Below, one piece after another: positions 16,948 to 25,100 of a stretch of 64,000 nucleotides of DNA. Position 1 is the first letter of the stretch. Each line of letters starts with the position of its first letter. Origin of the DNA: Saccharothrix carnea (GTDB lineage: Bacteria; Actinomycetota; Actinomycetes; Mycobacteriales; Pseudonocardiaceae). The DNA is taken from assembly GCF_003014735.1 (NCBI RefSeq), contig NZ_PYAX01000004.1:1-64000 (forward strand), read 5' to 3'. Position numbers and translations under genes: made by a program. The notes beneath the pieces were generated by a model. That model saw nothing but the letters and a program-made list of their open reading frames with translations. It was not told the DNA's origin and searched no databases.

Positions 16948-17493
16948 ATGACCTCGCAGACTGTGCAGATCCCCGGCTACCTCGCGGGTACGTGGGCGAT
17001 CGACCCGGTGCACTCGGACATCTCGTTCGTGGTCCGCCACCTCGGCGTGTCCAAGGTCCGCGGCCACTTCGGCACCTTCGAGGGCACCATCGTGACCGCC
17101 GAGAACCCGCTGGAGTCCACGGTCACGGCCAAGATCGACGCCGCCTCGGTCAACACCCGCAACGACCAGCGCGACGGCCACGTCAAGGGCGAGGACTTCC
17201 TGGACGTCGAGAAGTTCCCCGAGCTGGCCTTCACCTCCACCGGTGTGCGCGCGCACGGCGAGGGCTTCCTGGTCGACGGCGAGCTGTCCCTGCACGGCGT
17301 GACCAAGCCGGTCACCCTGGAGCTGGAGATCAACGGCTTCGGCGACGGCTTCGAGGGCGCGAAGGTCGTCGGCTTCTCCGCCTCCACCGAGATCAACCGC
17401 CGCGAGTTCGGCGTGACCGGTGGCGCGGCGGGCGCGGTGGTCGGCGACAAGATCACCATCCTGCTGGAGATCGAGGCCGTCAAGCAGTCCTGA
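16948..17493 (+). CDS. YceI-family lipid-binding-fold protein
   Basis: A 181-aa YceI-like protein. It opens with AGTWAIDPVHSDISFVVRHLGVSKVRGHF and contains SVNTRNDQRDGHVKGEDFLDVEKFPE, the family hallmarks of a lipocalin-like beta-barrel binding polyisoprenoid or amphiphilic ligands. There is no signal peptide, so it is probably cytoplasmic. AGAAGGA precedes the ATG. Expression is likely controlled by the divergent MarR protein through the two operators. A 14-bp hairpin follows at 17575. Confidence 0.92.
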   Translation: MTSQTVQIPGYLAGTWAIDPVHSDISFVVRHLGVSKVRGHFGTFEGTIVTAENPLESTVTAKIDAASVNTRNDQRDGHVKGEDFLDVEKFPELAFTSTGVRAHGEGFLVDGELSLHGVTKPVTLELEINGFGDGFEGAKVVGFSASTEINRREFGVTGGAAGAVVGDKITILLEIEAVKQS

Positions 17494-17574
17494 TCCGAGG
17501 CCCGGCCCGGCGCTGACGTCGCGGTCGCCACCAGGCGGCCTCGCGGTCACCCCCAGGGCCTCCCCTCGCACCAC

Positions 17575-17608
17575 GAAGGGCTCGCCGGACCACACCGGCG
17601 GGCCCTTC
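17575..17608 (+). terminator. Hairpin terminator after yceI
   Basis: A 14-bp stem with one mismatch (17575-17588 with 17595-17608) and 6-nt loop, about 80 bp after the stop. Confidence 0.7.
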
Positions 17609-17933
17609 GCCGTACCCCCACACCGTGCGGCCCCACACCGGGCAGGCCCTACGCTGTGTAGGTCACGTCACTGAACCGGGCGAACCTCAACGGTCATTCC
17701 ATTTCACCGCGCATTTCGGTAGTTTCGGCCCGCCGCCGCAACCTGCCTGAACCGTGCACCGTCTCCACCCGTAGTAGGTCGTGAAGCCAGGGTTTTGCTT
17801 CGGTCCACACTGAAGCTGTAGAACTCGATGCGGACACAGTCCGCTCACGGTCGTAGACCACGTGGGTGATATCGGACGCACTCATGGCACCATCTGGCGC
17901 AGCACGCGCTGGACGCAGGCGAGGAGGATCGGT
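17609..17933. other. Intergenic region upstream of the GHKL-like gene
   Basis: This 325-bp stretch holds no gene I can support. It contains a small CCTAC...GTAGG hairpin near 17649-17663 and is less GC-rich at 17690-17860, as expected of a promoter region. No clear -35/-10 pair was identified. Confidence 0.35.
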
Positions 17934-18434
17934 GTGAACGCCCAGACCGAACAGGTCGACGACCTTCGACTCGTCGCGCTGCCCACCGCGGTGAACGTCG
18001 CGGACATGTTCGTGCGCTTCTCGCTGGGCGAGTGGCGACTGCGGGCCATGCAGGACGAGGCCGCGCAGACGGTCCGCCGCCTGGTCGGCGCCGCCGTCGA
18101 CGTGGCCGACCGGCGCGCACCCGGCTTCCTGCTCGTGCGCCTGCGGCTGACCGGCACGTACCTGGTGGTCGAGGTCGAGGGCAACCGGGTCGCGCTGCCG
18201 CCCGAGCTGGCCGGCTCCCGCGCGGGTCTGGTCGACCTCACCGCGGGCGGCCACCTGGCGTGGTGCGAACTGGCCCTGCCGTCCGGCATGAACGCCTCCT
18301 CCGTGCCGCTCCCCCGCCGCGAACCCCGCCGTTCCCCCGCCGCCGAGCGGCTGGGTGACGAGCCGGACGTGGACCCGGAGGTCATCCAGCGCATCCTCTA
18401 CGGCCTGGGCGGCGGAGCCCACCGGCCCGACTAG
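17934..18434 (+). CDS. Degenerate anti-sigma-like (GHKL-fold) protein
   Basis: A 166-aa protein from GTG 17934; GAGGAGG lies 6 nt upstream. Its N-terminal part (RLVALPTAVNVADMFVRFSLGEWRL, then DEAAQTVRRLVGAAV) follows the pattern of RsbW-like anti-sigma regulatory kinases. However, the N-box Asn of ELVTNAV is replaced (RLVGAAV) and no DxGxG box is present, so ATP binding is doubtful. The C-terminal 40 residues are Pro/Arg-rich and end DPEVIQRILYGLGGG. It may bind a partner protein without kinase activity. Function is inferred from fold resemblance only. Confidence 0.6.
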   Translation: MNAQTEQVDDLRLVALPTAVNVADMFVRFSLGEWRLRAMQDEAAQTVRRLVGAAVDVADRRAPGFLLVRLRLTGTYLVVEVEGNRVALPPELAGSRAGLVDLTAGGHLAWCELALPSGMNASSVPLPRREPRRSPAAERLGDEPDVDPEVIQRILYGLGGGAHRPD

Positions 18435-18483
18435 CGCTCGGCCGACCGACCACCGCGACGCGGTTCACCCGCTCGACGCGCGA

Positions 18484-18513
18484 GGCCGGCGCCCCCGGAT
18501 CGGGACGCCGGCC
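18484..18513. terminator. Hairpin between convergent genes
   Basis: An 8-bp GGCCGGCG/CGCCGGCC stem with a 14-nt loop, placed between the stop of the GHKL-like gene and the stop of the convergent EamA gene. Confidence 0.55.
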
Positions 18514-18521
18514 CACTCACG

Positions 18522-19379
18522 TCACCGTCGCGCGAGCGCCACCAGGGCGACCGCCAGCACGGCCATCCCGCACCACGACACGAGCGACAACCGCTCGTGC
18601 AGCACCACGACACCCAGCACCGCCGCCACCGCCGGCTCGGCCAGGGTCAACGTGGTCGCCGCCGCCGCGCCCGTGTACCGGAGCCCGCGGGCGAACAGCA
18701 GGTACGCGGCGAACGTGGTGAACACCGCCAGGTGCGCGGTCACCGCCAGCCCGGACGGGCTCGCCACCCACCCGACACCGACGAGCAGCACCACCGGCAA
18801 CGTCATCGCGGACGCGCCACCGAACACCACGCCGACCACGGCCCGGGACGGGTGCCCCAGCCCGATCAGGTGCGCGCAGACCACCGAGTACACGGCGTAC
18901 GACAGGCCCGCGACCAGCGCCAACGCCACCCCGACCGGATCGACCCGGGTGTCACCGCCGCCCAGCACGAGCGCCGTGCAGCCGACCACCGCGGCCGACG
19001 TGAGCAGCGGCCGGGCACGCAGGCCCAGCACGATCGGCGCGGCGGCCAGCGCCACGGTGGTGCCCACCGCCACCCCCGTGCGGGCGACCGCCGGGTAGAA
19101 GGCGAGCACGTAGCCCGCCACGGTCACCGCGCCGAGCAGCAGCAGCCTCCAGTCGGCGGTCCTCAGGACCGCACGCGTGCCCCGGGCGGCGACGAACAGC
19201 AGGCAGCCGCCGACGACCAGGCCGGCCGCGCCCACGGCGGCGGCCGGTGCCGACGCGGGTGCCAGCGAGCCGGCGGTACCAGTGGTGCCCCACAGGACGC
19301 ACGCCGCCAGGATCGGCAGCGGTCCGCGGGTGGAACGAGAATCAGAACGAGCGCGTGTTTCCACGGCAGAGGTCGACAC
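18522..19379 (-). CDS. EamA/DMT-family metabolite exporter
   Basis: A 285-aa protein with about ten membrane helices in two EamA halves, the second beginning near DPVGVALALVAGLSYAVYSV. GTG 19379 is chosen because GGAG lies 5 nt upstream; the longer frame to 19427 would run through a hairpin. DMT-family EamA proteins export amino acids and related metabolites; E. coli EamA exports O-acetylserine and cysteine, but the substrate here is unknown. A 17-residue leader peptide ending Pro-Pro-Pro-Cys-Ala and a set of alternative hairpins lie between it and its likely promoter, so expression is probably attenuated. Confidence 0.85.
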   Translation of the reverse strand: MSTSAVETRARSDSRSTRGPLPILAACVLWGTTGTAGSLAPASAPAAAVGAAGLVVGGCLLFVAARGTRAVLRTADWRLLLLGAVTVAGYVLAFYPAVARTGVAVGTTVALAAAPIVLGLRARPLLTSAAVVGCTALVLGGGDTRVDPVGVALALVAGLSYAVYSVVCAHLIGLGHPSRAVVGVVFGGASAMTLPVVLLVGVGWVASPSGLAVTAHLAVFTTFAAYLLFARGLRYTGAAAATTLTLAEPAVAAVLGVVVLHERLSLVSWCGMAVLAVALVALARR

Positions 19380-19384
19380 GAGGT

Positions 19385-19490
19385 CTCCGTTCGCGAGACG
19401 AGAAGAAGAGGACGCGAACGGGCGCACTGCGCGATGGGGATCAGGCAGGCGTGCGGGTGTGCGTCAGCGAGTGCGCCCGGTCAGGCGCAC
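19385..19490 (-). promoter_or_regulatory. Putative attenuator with three alternative hairpins upstream of the EamA gene
   Basis: On the minus strand, segment 1 (19490-19484, inside the Cys-Ala codons of the leader) pairs with segment 2 (19477-19471), 7 bp with a 6-nt loop holding the leader stop. Segment 2 can instead pair with segment 3 (19478-19470 with 19428-19420, 9 bp). A third 9-bp hairpin (19421-19413 with 19395-19387) hides the first two bases of the GGAG ribosome site and overlaps segment 3 by two bases. The folds are mutually exclusive or compete, the classic layout of ribosome-mediated attenuation. Confidence 0.6.
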
Positions 19491-19534
19491 GGCGGCGGGA
19501 GGACCACGTGCCAGTGGGTGTTCACGACCGGCAT
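19481..19534 (-). CDS. Leader peptide MPVVNTHWHVVLPPPCA
   Basis: A 17-codon ORF starting at ATG 19534 and ending TGA 19481, 101 bp upstream of the EamA start. Three consecutive Pro codons, a known stalling context, are followed by Cys and Ala codons that form one arm of a hairpin. Cys or Pro availability, or EF-P status, could set ribosome position. AGG lies directly before the ATG, so its own translation signal is weak. Support comes from the structure and placement, not from a family match. Confidence 0.55.
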   Translation of the reverse strand: MPVVNTHWHVVLPPPCA

Positions 19535-19555
19535 CCTAGTCCAACGGCACCCCGG

Positions 19556-19571
19556 TATCGTGGGGATCATG
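19556..19571 (+). promoter_or_regulatory. Leaderless -10 box for the alarmone synthetase gene
   Basis: TATCGT (19556-19561) lies exactly 7 nt before ATG 19569, giving a leaderless transcript. It is divergent from, and close to, the leader-peptide promoter region. Confidence 0.5.
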
Positions 19572-20183
19572 GACATCGGCGTCGCGGACGACCTGCTGCG
19601 GCGGTCGCTCGTGGTCTACAAGTTCGCCGTCGACGAGCTCATGACGAAACTGCGGATCCTCAGCGAGGAGTTCGACCTCGTCCACCGGCACGACCCCATC
19701 GAGCACGTGACGCACCGGGTGAAGCGGCCGGACGCGATCCTCGACAAGCTCCGGCGCAAGGGCCTGCCGGCGGACCTGTCGCTGGCCGCCGAGCACCTAG
19801 ACGACGTGGCGGGCGTGCGGGTGGTGTGCCCGTTCGTGTCCGATGTGTACCGCGTGCGCGACATGCTGGCCCGGCAGAACGACGTGGAGATCCTGCGGAC
19901 CAAGGACTACATCGCGGCACCGAAGCCCAACGGGTACCGCAGCCTGCACCTGATCGTGCGCATCCCGGTGTTCCTGTCCGACCGGGTGGAGCACGTGAAG
20001 GTCGAGGTGCAGCTGCGGACCATCGCGATGGACTTCTGGGCCACTTTGGAGCACAAGCTGTACTACAAGTACGACGACCAGGTGCCCGCGGGTTTCGTCG
20101 AGGAGCTGACCGCCACCGCCGCCATCGCGGCCGAGCTGGACGCCCGGATGGAGTCGCTGCACCACGAGGTGCAGCGGGACTGA
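19569..20183 (+). CDS. Small alarmone synthetase (RelA/SpoT nucleotidyltransferase domain)
   Basis: A 204-aa stand-alone synthetase domain, lacking the HD hydrolase and TGS/ACT domains of Rel. Motifs include RVKRPDAILDKLRRKG, VAGVRVVCPFVSDVYRV, PKPNGYRSLHLIV (Tyr-Arg-Ser-Leu-His of the GTP site) and EVQLRTIAMDFWATLEHKLYYK. It should transfer pyrophosphate from ATP to GDP or GTP, making (p)ppGpp, as RelQ/RelP-type proteins do. ATG 19569 fits a leaderless start. It lies about 670 bp upstream of the NRPS operon on the same strand. Alarmones often affect antibiotic production, but a local link is speculative. Confidence 0.88.
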   Translation: MDIGVADDLLRRSLVVYKFAVDELMTKLRILSEEFDLVHRHDPIEHVTHRVKRPDAILDKLRRKGLPADLSLAAEHLDDVAGVRVVCPFVSDVYRVRDMLARQNDVEILRTKDYIAAPKPNGYRSLHLIVRIPVFLSDRVEHVKVEVQLRTIAMDFWATLEHKLYYKYDDQVPAGFVEELTATAAIAAELDARMESLHHEVQRD

Positions 20184-20853
20184 GGCCCGACCGCGGGTGA
20201 GTGGCCCGGACGCCCGACCCCACCCGACAGCCACACCCCGCCCTGCCGACACCCGCCTCAGCGCTCTTACCCGATGACACCCGCCCCGGCGCGGCGGACC
20301 GTGACGTCGAGCACGCCGTGGCCGGGGTCGACCGCGCGCCGCTGCGCGCGGGGCCGCGTGCCGCACTTCCCGAAGGACCACCCCGAAGCACGAGTGGCGC
20401 TCTCCGGCGTGCGGTTATCGGGCCCCCGCCGCACGGCACTACCGATGTGCCACAAACGGCCGAGGTGCGCTACGCCCGAGTAACGTCAAACGATGCTTGA
20501 AGGAAAAGGTTACGGTGATCTCAGGAACGTCGTCGAAATCCGGCTGACCGGAGCACGGAGTCATTTCATACCTCCGTGATGGACAGGCTCCGGCAACCCG
20601 CGAGGCGTTGACACGCGACTGCGAATAACCCTCGCGTACTGCGCGTATTTACGAGACCAGCCGGTCCAAACCAGCCGATCGAGTGAACTGCCGAAGTACG
20701 ACTTCTAACAGAAGGTTACAGTTCCCTCAAAATAGGGAATACCCTTTCGGTGAATGCTCCGTTCGGCGGTCGCGACGATCTAGGGGCGACCGCCACCGTT
20801 GGCCCCGCGCCCAGTACTCATTCACGCTGCGGCTCATTCTCAGAGGATCACGC
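20184..20853. promoter_or_regulatory. 670-bp region upstream of the NRPS operon
   Basis: No convincing gene. The second half (20480-20760) has clearly lower GC than the flanks. It is rich in small inverted repeats: GAAGT-ACG-ACTTC near 20692-20704, CTTCT-AAC-AGAAG just after it, TAAC...GTTA near 20707-20719, and TTCCCT-CAAAAT-AGGGAA at 20722-20739. These probably include operator sites of the operon promoter. A TTGACA at about 20608 has no -10 at good spacing. No iron box was recognised. Confidence 0.5.
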
Positions 20854-22122
20854 ATGGACACCGACCGGATCTCCACTCGATTAGCCGCGCTCACCCGTGC
20901 CCACCTGGTGCCAGGGGCGCAGCTCGCCGTGCACCACGCGGGACGCACGTGGACGTGCGAGGTGGGACTGCCCGCGGACGCGGCCGTACCCATCGGCTCG
21001 ATCACCAAGACGTTCACCGCGACCGTCGCCATGGCCCTCGTCTCGGACGGGGACCTCGACCTGGACGCACCGCTGTCCGACCACCTGCCCGGGATCGCCG
21101 ACGAGCTGACGCTGCGCCATCTGCTGAGCCACACCGGTGGCCTGCCCTCCGACCCGGAGGACGTGCGCACCACGTCGCTGCGCCACCACGTGCGGCAGGC
21201 GCTGCGGGAGCTGCACCCCCTGCACGAGCCGGGCGCGGGCTTCTCCTACTCCAACATCGGCTACTCCCTGATCGGCCACCTGATCGAGGTGGCGACCGGG
21301 ATGACCTGGTCGGAAGCGGTGGAAGCGGTCCTGCTGCGCCCGCTCGGGGTGCGCGCCAGGTTCACCACGAGCCCGGACTCCGACGTGGTCACCGGCCACG
21401 CGGTCAACACCGCCACGGGCCGCGTGGTGCCGGTGGCGCAGTCGCTCGCGCCGGTCGAGGCACCGGCGGGCGCCCTGGCCGCCAGCGCCGCGGACCTGGT
21501 GGCGTTCGGCCGGATGCTCGGCGGCGGCGCGCCGCACCTGCTGGGCGCCGGCGAGCTGGCGGCGATGCGCGAGCCCGTCCGGCACGCCGAGCCGTTCGGC
21601 ATGGCCGACGGCTGGGGCCTCGGCCTGGCGCTGTTCCAGCGCGACGGCGTGCGCTGGGTCGGCCACGACGGCACCGCCGACGGCACGTCGTGCCACCTGC
21701 GGATCAACCCGGCGGACGGCACCGCGGTGGCCCTGACGACCACCGGGAGCAGCGGCTTCGCGCTGTGGCGCGAGTTGGTGCCGGAATTGGCCGCCGCGGG
21801 CCTGCCGGTGGCCGATTACGACGGAATGCGCGGCCTGCACCGCCGCATCGCCCCTCCGCCGGACTGCACCGGGCACTTCCGCAACGGCGAGGTCGAATAC
21901 GCGGTGCGGGCCGTGGACCGGGAGCGGCTGGCGCTCACGGTGGACGGCGAGCCGTTCGCGGACCTGTCGTTGTTCGACGGCCTGGTGTTCGCGATGCGTG
22001 ATTCCGACACGGGCGACACCAACCAGACCGGGCGTTTCCTGCGCGACCCCGGCGACGGTGGGATCCGCTGGATCCAGATCGGCGGTCGGCTGGCCCGCAG
22101 GCAGGTCACGAAAGTGGTCTGA
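20854..22122 (+). CDS. Penicillin-binding-protein-type thioesterase/cyclase (beta-lactamase fold), SurE-like
   Basis: A 422-aa protein starting at ATG 20854 (AGAGG upstream), 67 bp before the first NRPS gene. It has the serine beta-lactamase/PBP active site: S49-I-T-K52, Y132-S-N134 and H271-D-G in place of KTG. After the transpeptidase-like domain (1-320) comes a small beta-rich, lipocalin-like domain (335-420). This two-part layout and the HxG third motif are those of stand-alone PBP-type thioesterases such as SurE, which release and cyclise nonribosomal peptides whose last residue is D. The NRPS here lacks a terminal thioesterase and ends in an epimerase, which fits. The alternative is a D-aminopeptidase or resistance esterase. 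No signal peptide is seen, so it acts in the cytoplasm. Confidence 0.85.
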   Translation: MDTDRISTRLAALTRAHLVPGAQLAVHHAGRTWTCEVGLPADAAVPIGSITKTFTATVAMALVSDGDLDLDAPLSDHLPGIADELTLRHLLSHTGGLPSDPEDVRTTSLRHHVRQALRELHPLHEPGAGFSYSNIGYSLIGHLIEVATGMTWSEAVEAVLLRPLGVRARFTTSPDSDVVTGHAVNTATGRVVPVAQSLAPVEAPAGALAASAADLVAFGRMLGGGAPHLLGAGELAAMREPVRHAEPFGMADGWGLGLALFQRDGVRWVGHDGTADGTSCHLRINPADGTAVALTTTGSSGFALWRELVPELAAAGLPVADYDGMRGLHRRIAPPPDCTGHFRNGEVEYAVRAVDRERLALTVDGEPFADLSLFDGLVFAMRDSDTGDTNQTGRFLRDPGDGGIRWIQIGGRLARRQVTKVV

Positions 22123-22189
22123 AACACACGTTTGAACCCCCGCAGAATGGGTAAGCCGCGCCCCTTGAGCCAGAAAGGCACCACTCGCG

Positions 22190-25100
22190 ATGACGCACGC
22201 CCGCACACTGCCGGAATTGATCGCCGCGCAGGCGCTGCGCACTCCGGACGCACCCGCGGTCATATCGCCCGGCGGTGTGGTCGGTTACCGGGAACTCGAC
22301 GAACACGCGAACCGGCTCGCGCACCTGCTCCGCGCCAAGGGGGCGCGGCGCGAGCGGGTGGTGGCGGTGGCCCTGCCGCGGTCGGTGGACAACGTCGTGG
22401 CCCGGCTCGCGGTGCTGAAGACCGGCGCCGCGTACCTGCCGATCGACCCGGACTACCCGGCCGACCGGATCGCGTTCATGGTCTCCGACGCCGATCCGCT
22501 GCTCGTGCTCGACGGCCTGCCCAACCTCGCCGACCAGCCCGCCGCGGCACCCGACGTCACGATCCTGCCGGAGGACCCGGCGTACGTGATCTACACGTCC
22601 GGGTCGACCGGCCGCCCGAAGGGGGTGGTGGTGCCGCACAGAGGGTTACCCGCGTTCGCCGCCGCCGAGATCGACCACTTCGACGTGCGACCGGGCGACC
22701 GGGTCCTCCAGTTCTCCTCCCCCAGCTTCGACGCCTCGGTGCTGGAGCTGTGCCTGGCGCTGCCCGCCGGCGCGGCGCTCGTGGTGCCGCCGCCCGGTCC
22801 CCTCCTCGGCGACCAGCTCGCCCAGGTGATCCAGGAGTTCGGCGTCACGCACGCGCTGATCCCCCCGGTGGCGCTGGCCACCGTGCCCGACGTCGAGCTG
22901 CCCGCGTTCCGCACGCTGATCGTCGGCGGTGACGCCTGCCCGCCCGACCTGGTGGCCAAGTGGGCCCCCGGCCGCCGCATGATCAACGCCTACGGTCCGA
23001 CCGAGTCCACTGTGGTCACGTCCTGGAGCGAGCCCCTGGAGCCCGGCGGCACCCCGCCCATCGGCCGCCCCATCCCGGGCACCACCGTGCACGTGCTCGA
23101 CGACGACCTGCGCCCGGCCGCCGAGGGCGAGCTGTACGTGACCGGTGTCGGCCTGGCCCGCGGCTACCTGGGCCGTCCCGGGCTCACCGCGCAGCGGTTC
23201 GTGGCCGACCCGTTCGGGCCGCCCGGCGCCCGCATGTACCGCACCGGCGACGTGGTGCGCTGCCGCGCGGACGGGCAGTTGGAGTTCGTCGGCCGTGCCG
23301 ACCACCAGGTGAAGATCCGCGGCTTCCGGGTCGAGCCCGGCGAGATCGAGGCGGTGCTGCGGCGGCAGCCCGGTGTGGAGCACGCCGTGGTCGTCGCCCG
23401 CGGCGAGCCGAAGCGGCTCGTGGCGTACGTGGTGGGCGAGACCGCGGGCCTGCGCGAGCGGCTGGCCGCGAGGCTGCCCGACTACCTCGTGCCCTCCGCC
23501 TTCGTCGCGCTGGAAGCGTTCCCCCTGTCGCCGAACGGGAAGCTGGACCGCGACGCGCTGCCCGAACCGGTTGTCGGCGACCTCCCGGAGGACCACGTCG
23601 AGCCGCGCACCCCGGCCGAGCACCGGGTCGCCGCGGTGTGGTCGGAGGTGCTCGGCGTGCCTCGGGTCGGCGCGCACGACGACTTCTTCGCCCTGGGCGG
23701 CGATTCGATCCTGGCCGTGCGGGCGCTGTCCCGGCTCGGCGGGCTGCCGGTGCGGGCGATGTTCGACCACCGCACGGTCGCCGCCCTCGCCGAGGCGCTG
23801 CCCGACCAGGACGGCGCCCCGATCCCCCGCGGACCGCGGACCGGGCCCCTGCCGCTGTCGTCGGCGCAGCGCCGGCTGTTCTCGCTGGACGGCACGGCCG
23901 AGCAGAACACGGCCGTGGGCCTGCGGCTGACCGGGCCGCTGGACGTGCCGCGGCTGGCCGAAGCGCTGGACGCGCTGGCGCGCCGGCACGACGCGCTGCG
24001 CACGACGTTCGACGTGGTGGGCGACGAGCCGGTGCAGGTGGTCGCGCCGAACGGCACGATCCCGCTGCGCGTGCTGACCGAACGGGCCACCACCGCCGAC
24101 CTCGGCCTGGACGAGCCGTTCGACCTGCGGCGCGGTCCGCTGACCCGCGCCGTGCTCAGCCCGCTCGGCCCGGACGAGCACCTGCTGGTCCTGGTGCAGC
24201 ACCACATCGTCACCGACGGCTGGTCGGTGCAGGTGCTGCTGGAGGAGCTGGCCGAGCTGTACGCGGGCGGGCGACCCGCCGAACCCGCCGTGCAGTACCC
24301 CGACTTCACGGTGTGGGACCGGGCCAGGCCCGAGGGCGACCCGGCGTACTGGCGCGCGCGGCTGGACGGCATCGAGGCGCTCGACCTGCCCACCGACCGG
24401 CCGCGCCCGCCGCTGCGCACCACCTCCGGCGCGGTGCTGCGCCGTCCGCTGCCCGCCGGGCTGGTCCGGCGGCTCGCGGCAGTCGGCCGTGCCCACGACG
24501 CCACCTTGTTCATGACGCTCACCGCCGCCGTCCAGGTGCTGCTGTCCGCGCGCGGCCGGCAGCGGGACATCTCGGTGGGCACGGTCAGCTCCGGCCGTGA
24601 CCGGGCCGACCTGGAACGCGCGGTCGGCTTCTTCGTCCGCACGCTCGTGCTGCGCTCCTGGGTGGACCCGGACCTGCCGTTCACCTCGTTCCTGGACCAG
24701 GTGCGGGACACCGCGCTGGAGGCCTTCGCGCACGACGACGTGCCGTTCGACCGGGTCGTGGAGGAGGTGCGGCCCGACCCGGACCCCAGCCGCACGCCGC
24801 TCGTGCAGGCCGTCGTGGCGCTGCACCAGCCGCTGGTGAGGAACACGGCGTTCGGCGGGCTGACCGCCGCCGAGCACGACCTGCCCCGGCCGGTGGCCCG
24901 GTTCGACCTCGTGGTGGAGTTCTGGCCGCGCGGTGACGACCTGGCGCTGACCGTCGAGTACAACACCGACCTGTTCGACGCGGCCACGATCGAGTCGCTG
25001 GGCGACGACCTGGAAGCGTTGCTGCGCCTGGTGGCGGACGACCCGGACCGGCCGCTGCGCGGTCTGGTGCCGTTGGACTTCCCCCCGGACGAGACGGTGC

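Noticed and set aside
19379..19427. Upstream ATG at 19427 as start of the EamA gene
   Set aside because: It would place the start in the 3' part of the hairpin array and lacks a ribosome site; GTG 19379 has GGAG at good distance.
20493..20579. A 28-codon ORF upstream of the NRPS operon
   Set aside because: No ribosome site, no coding bias and no clear regulatory structure; insufficient to call a gene or leader peptide.
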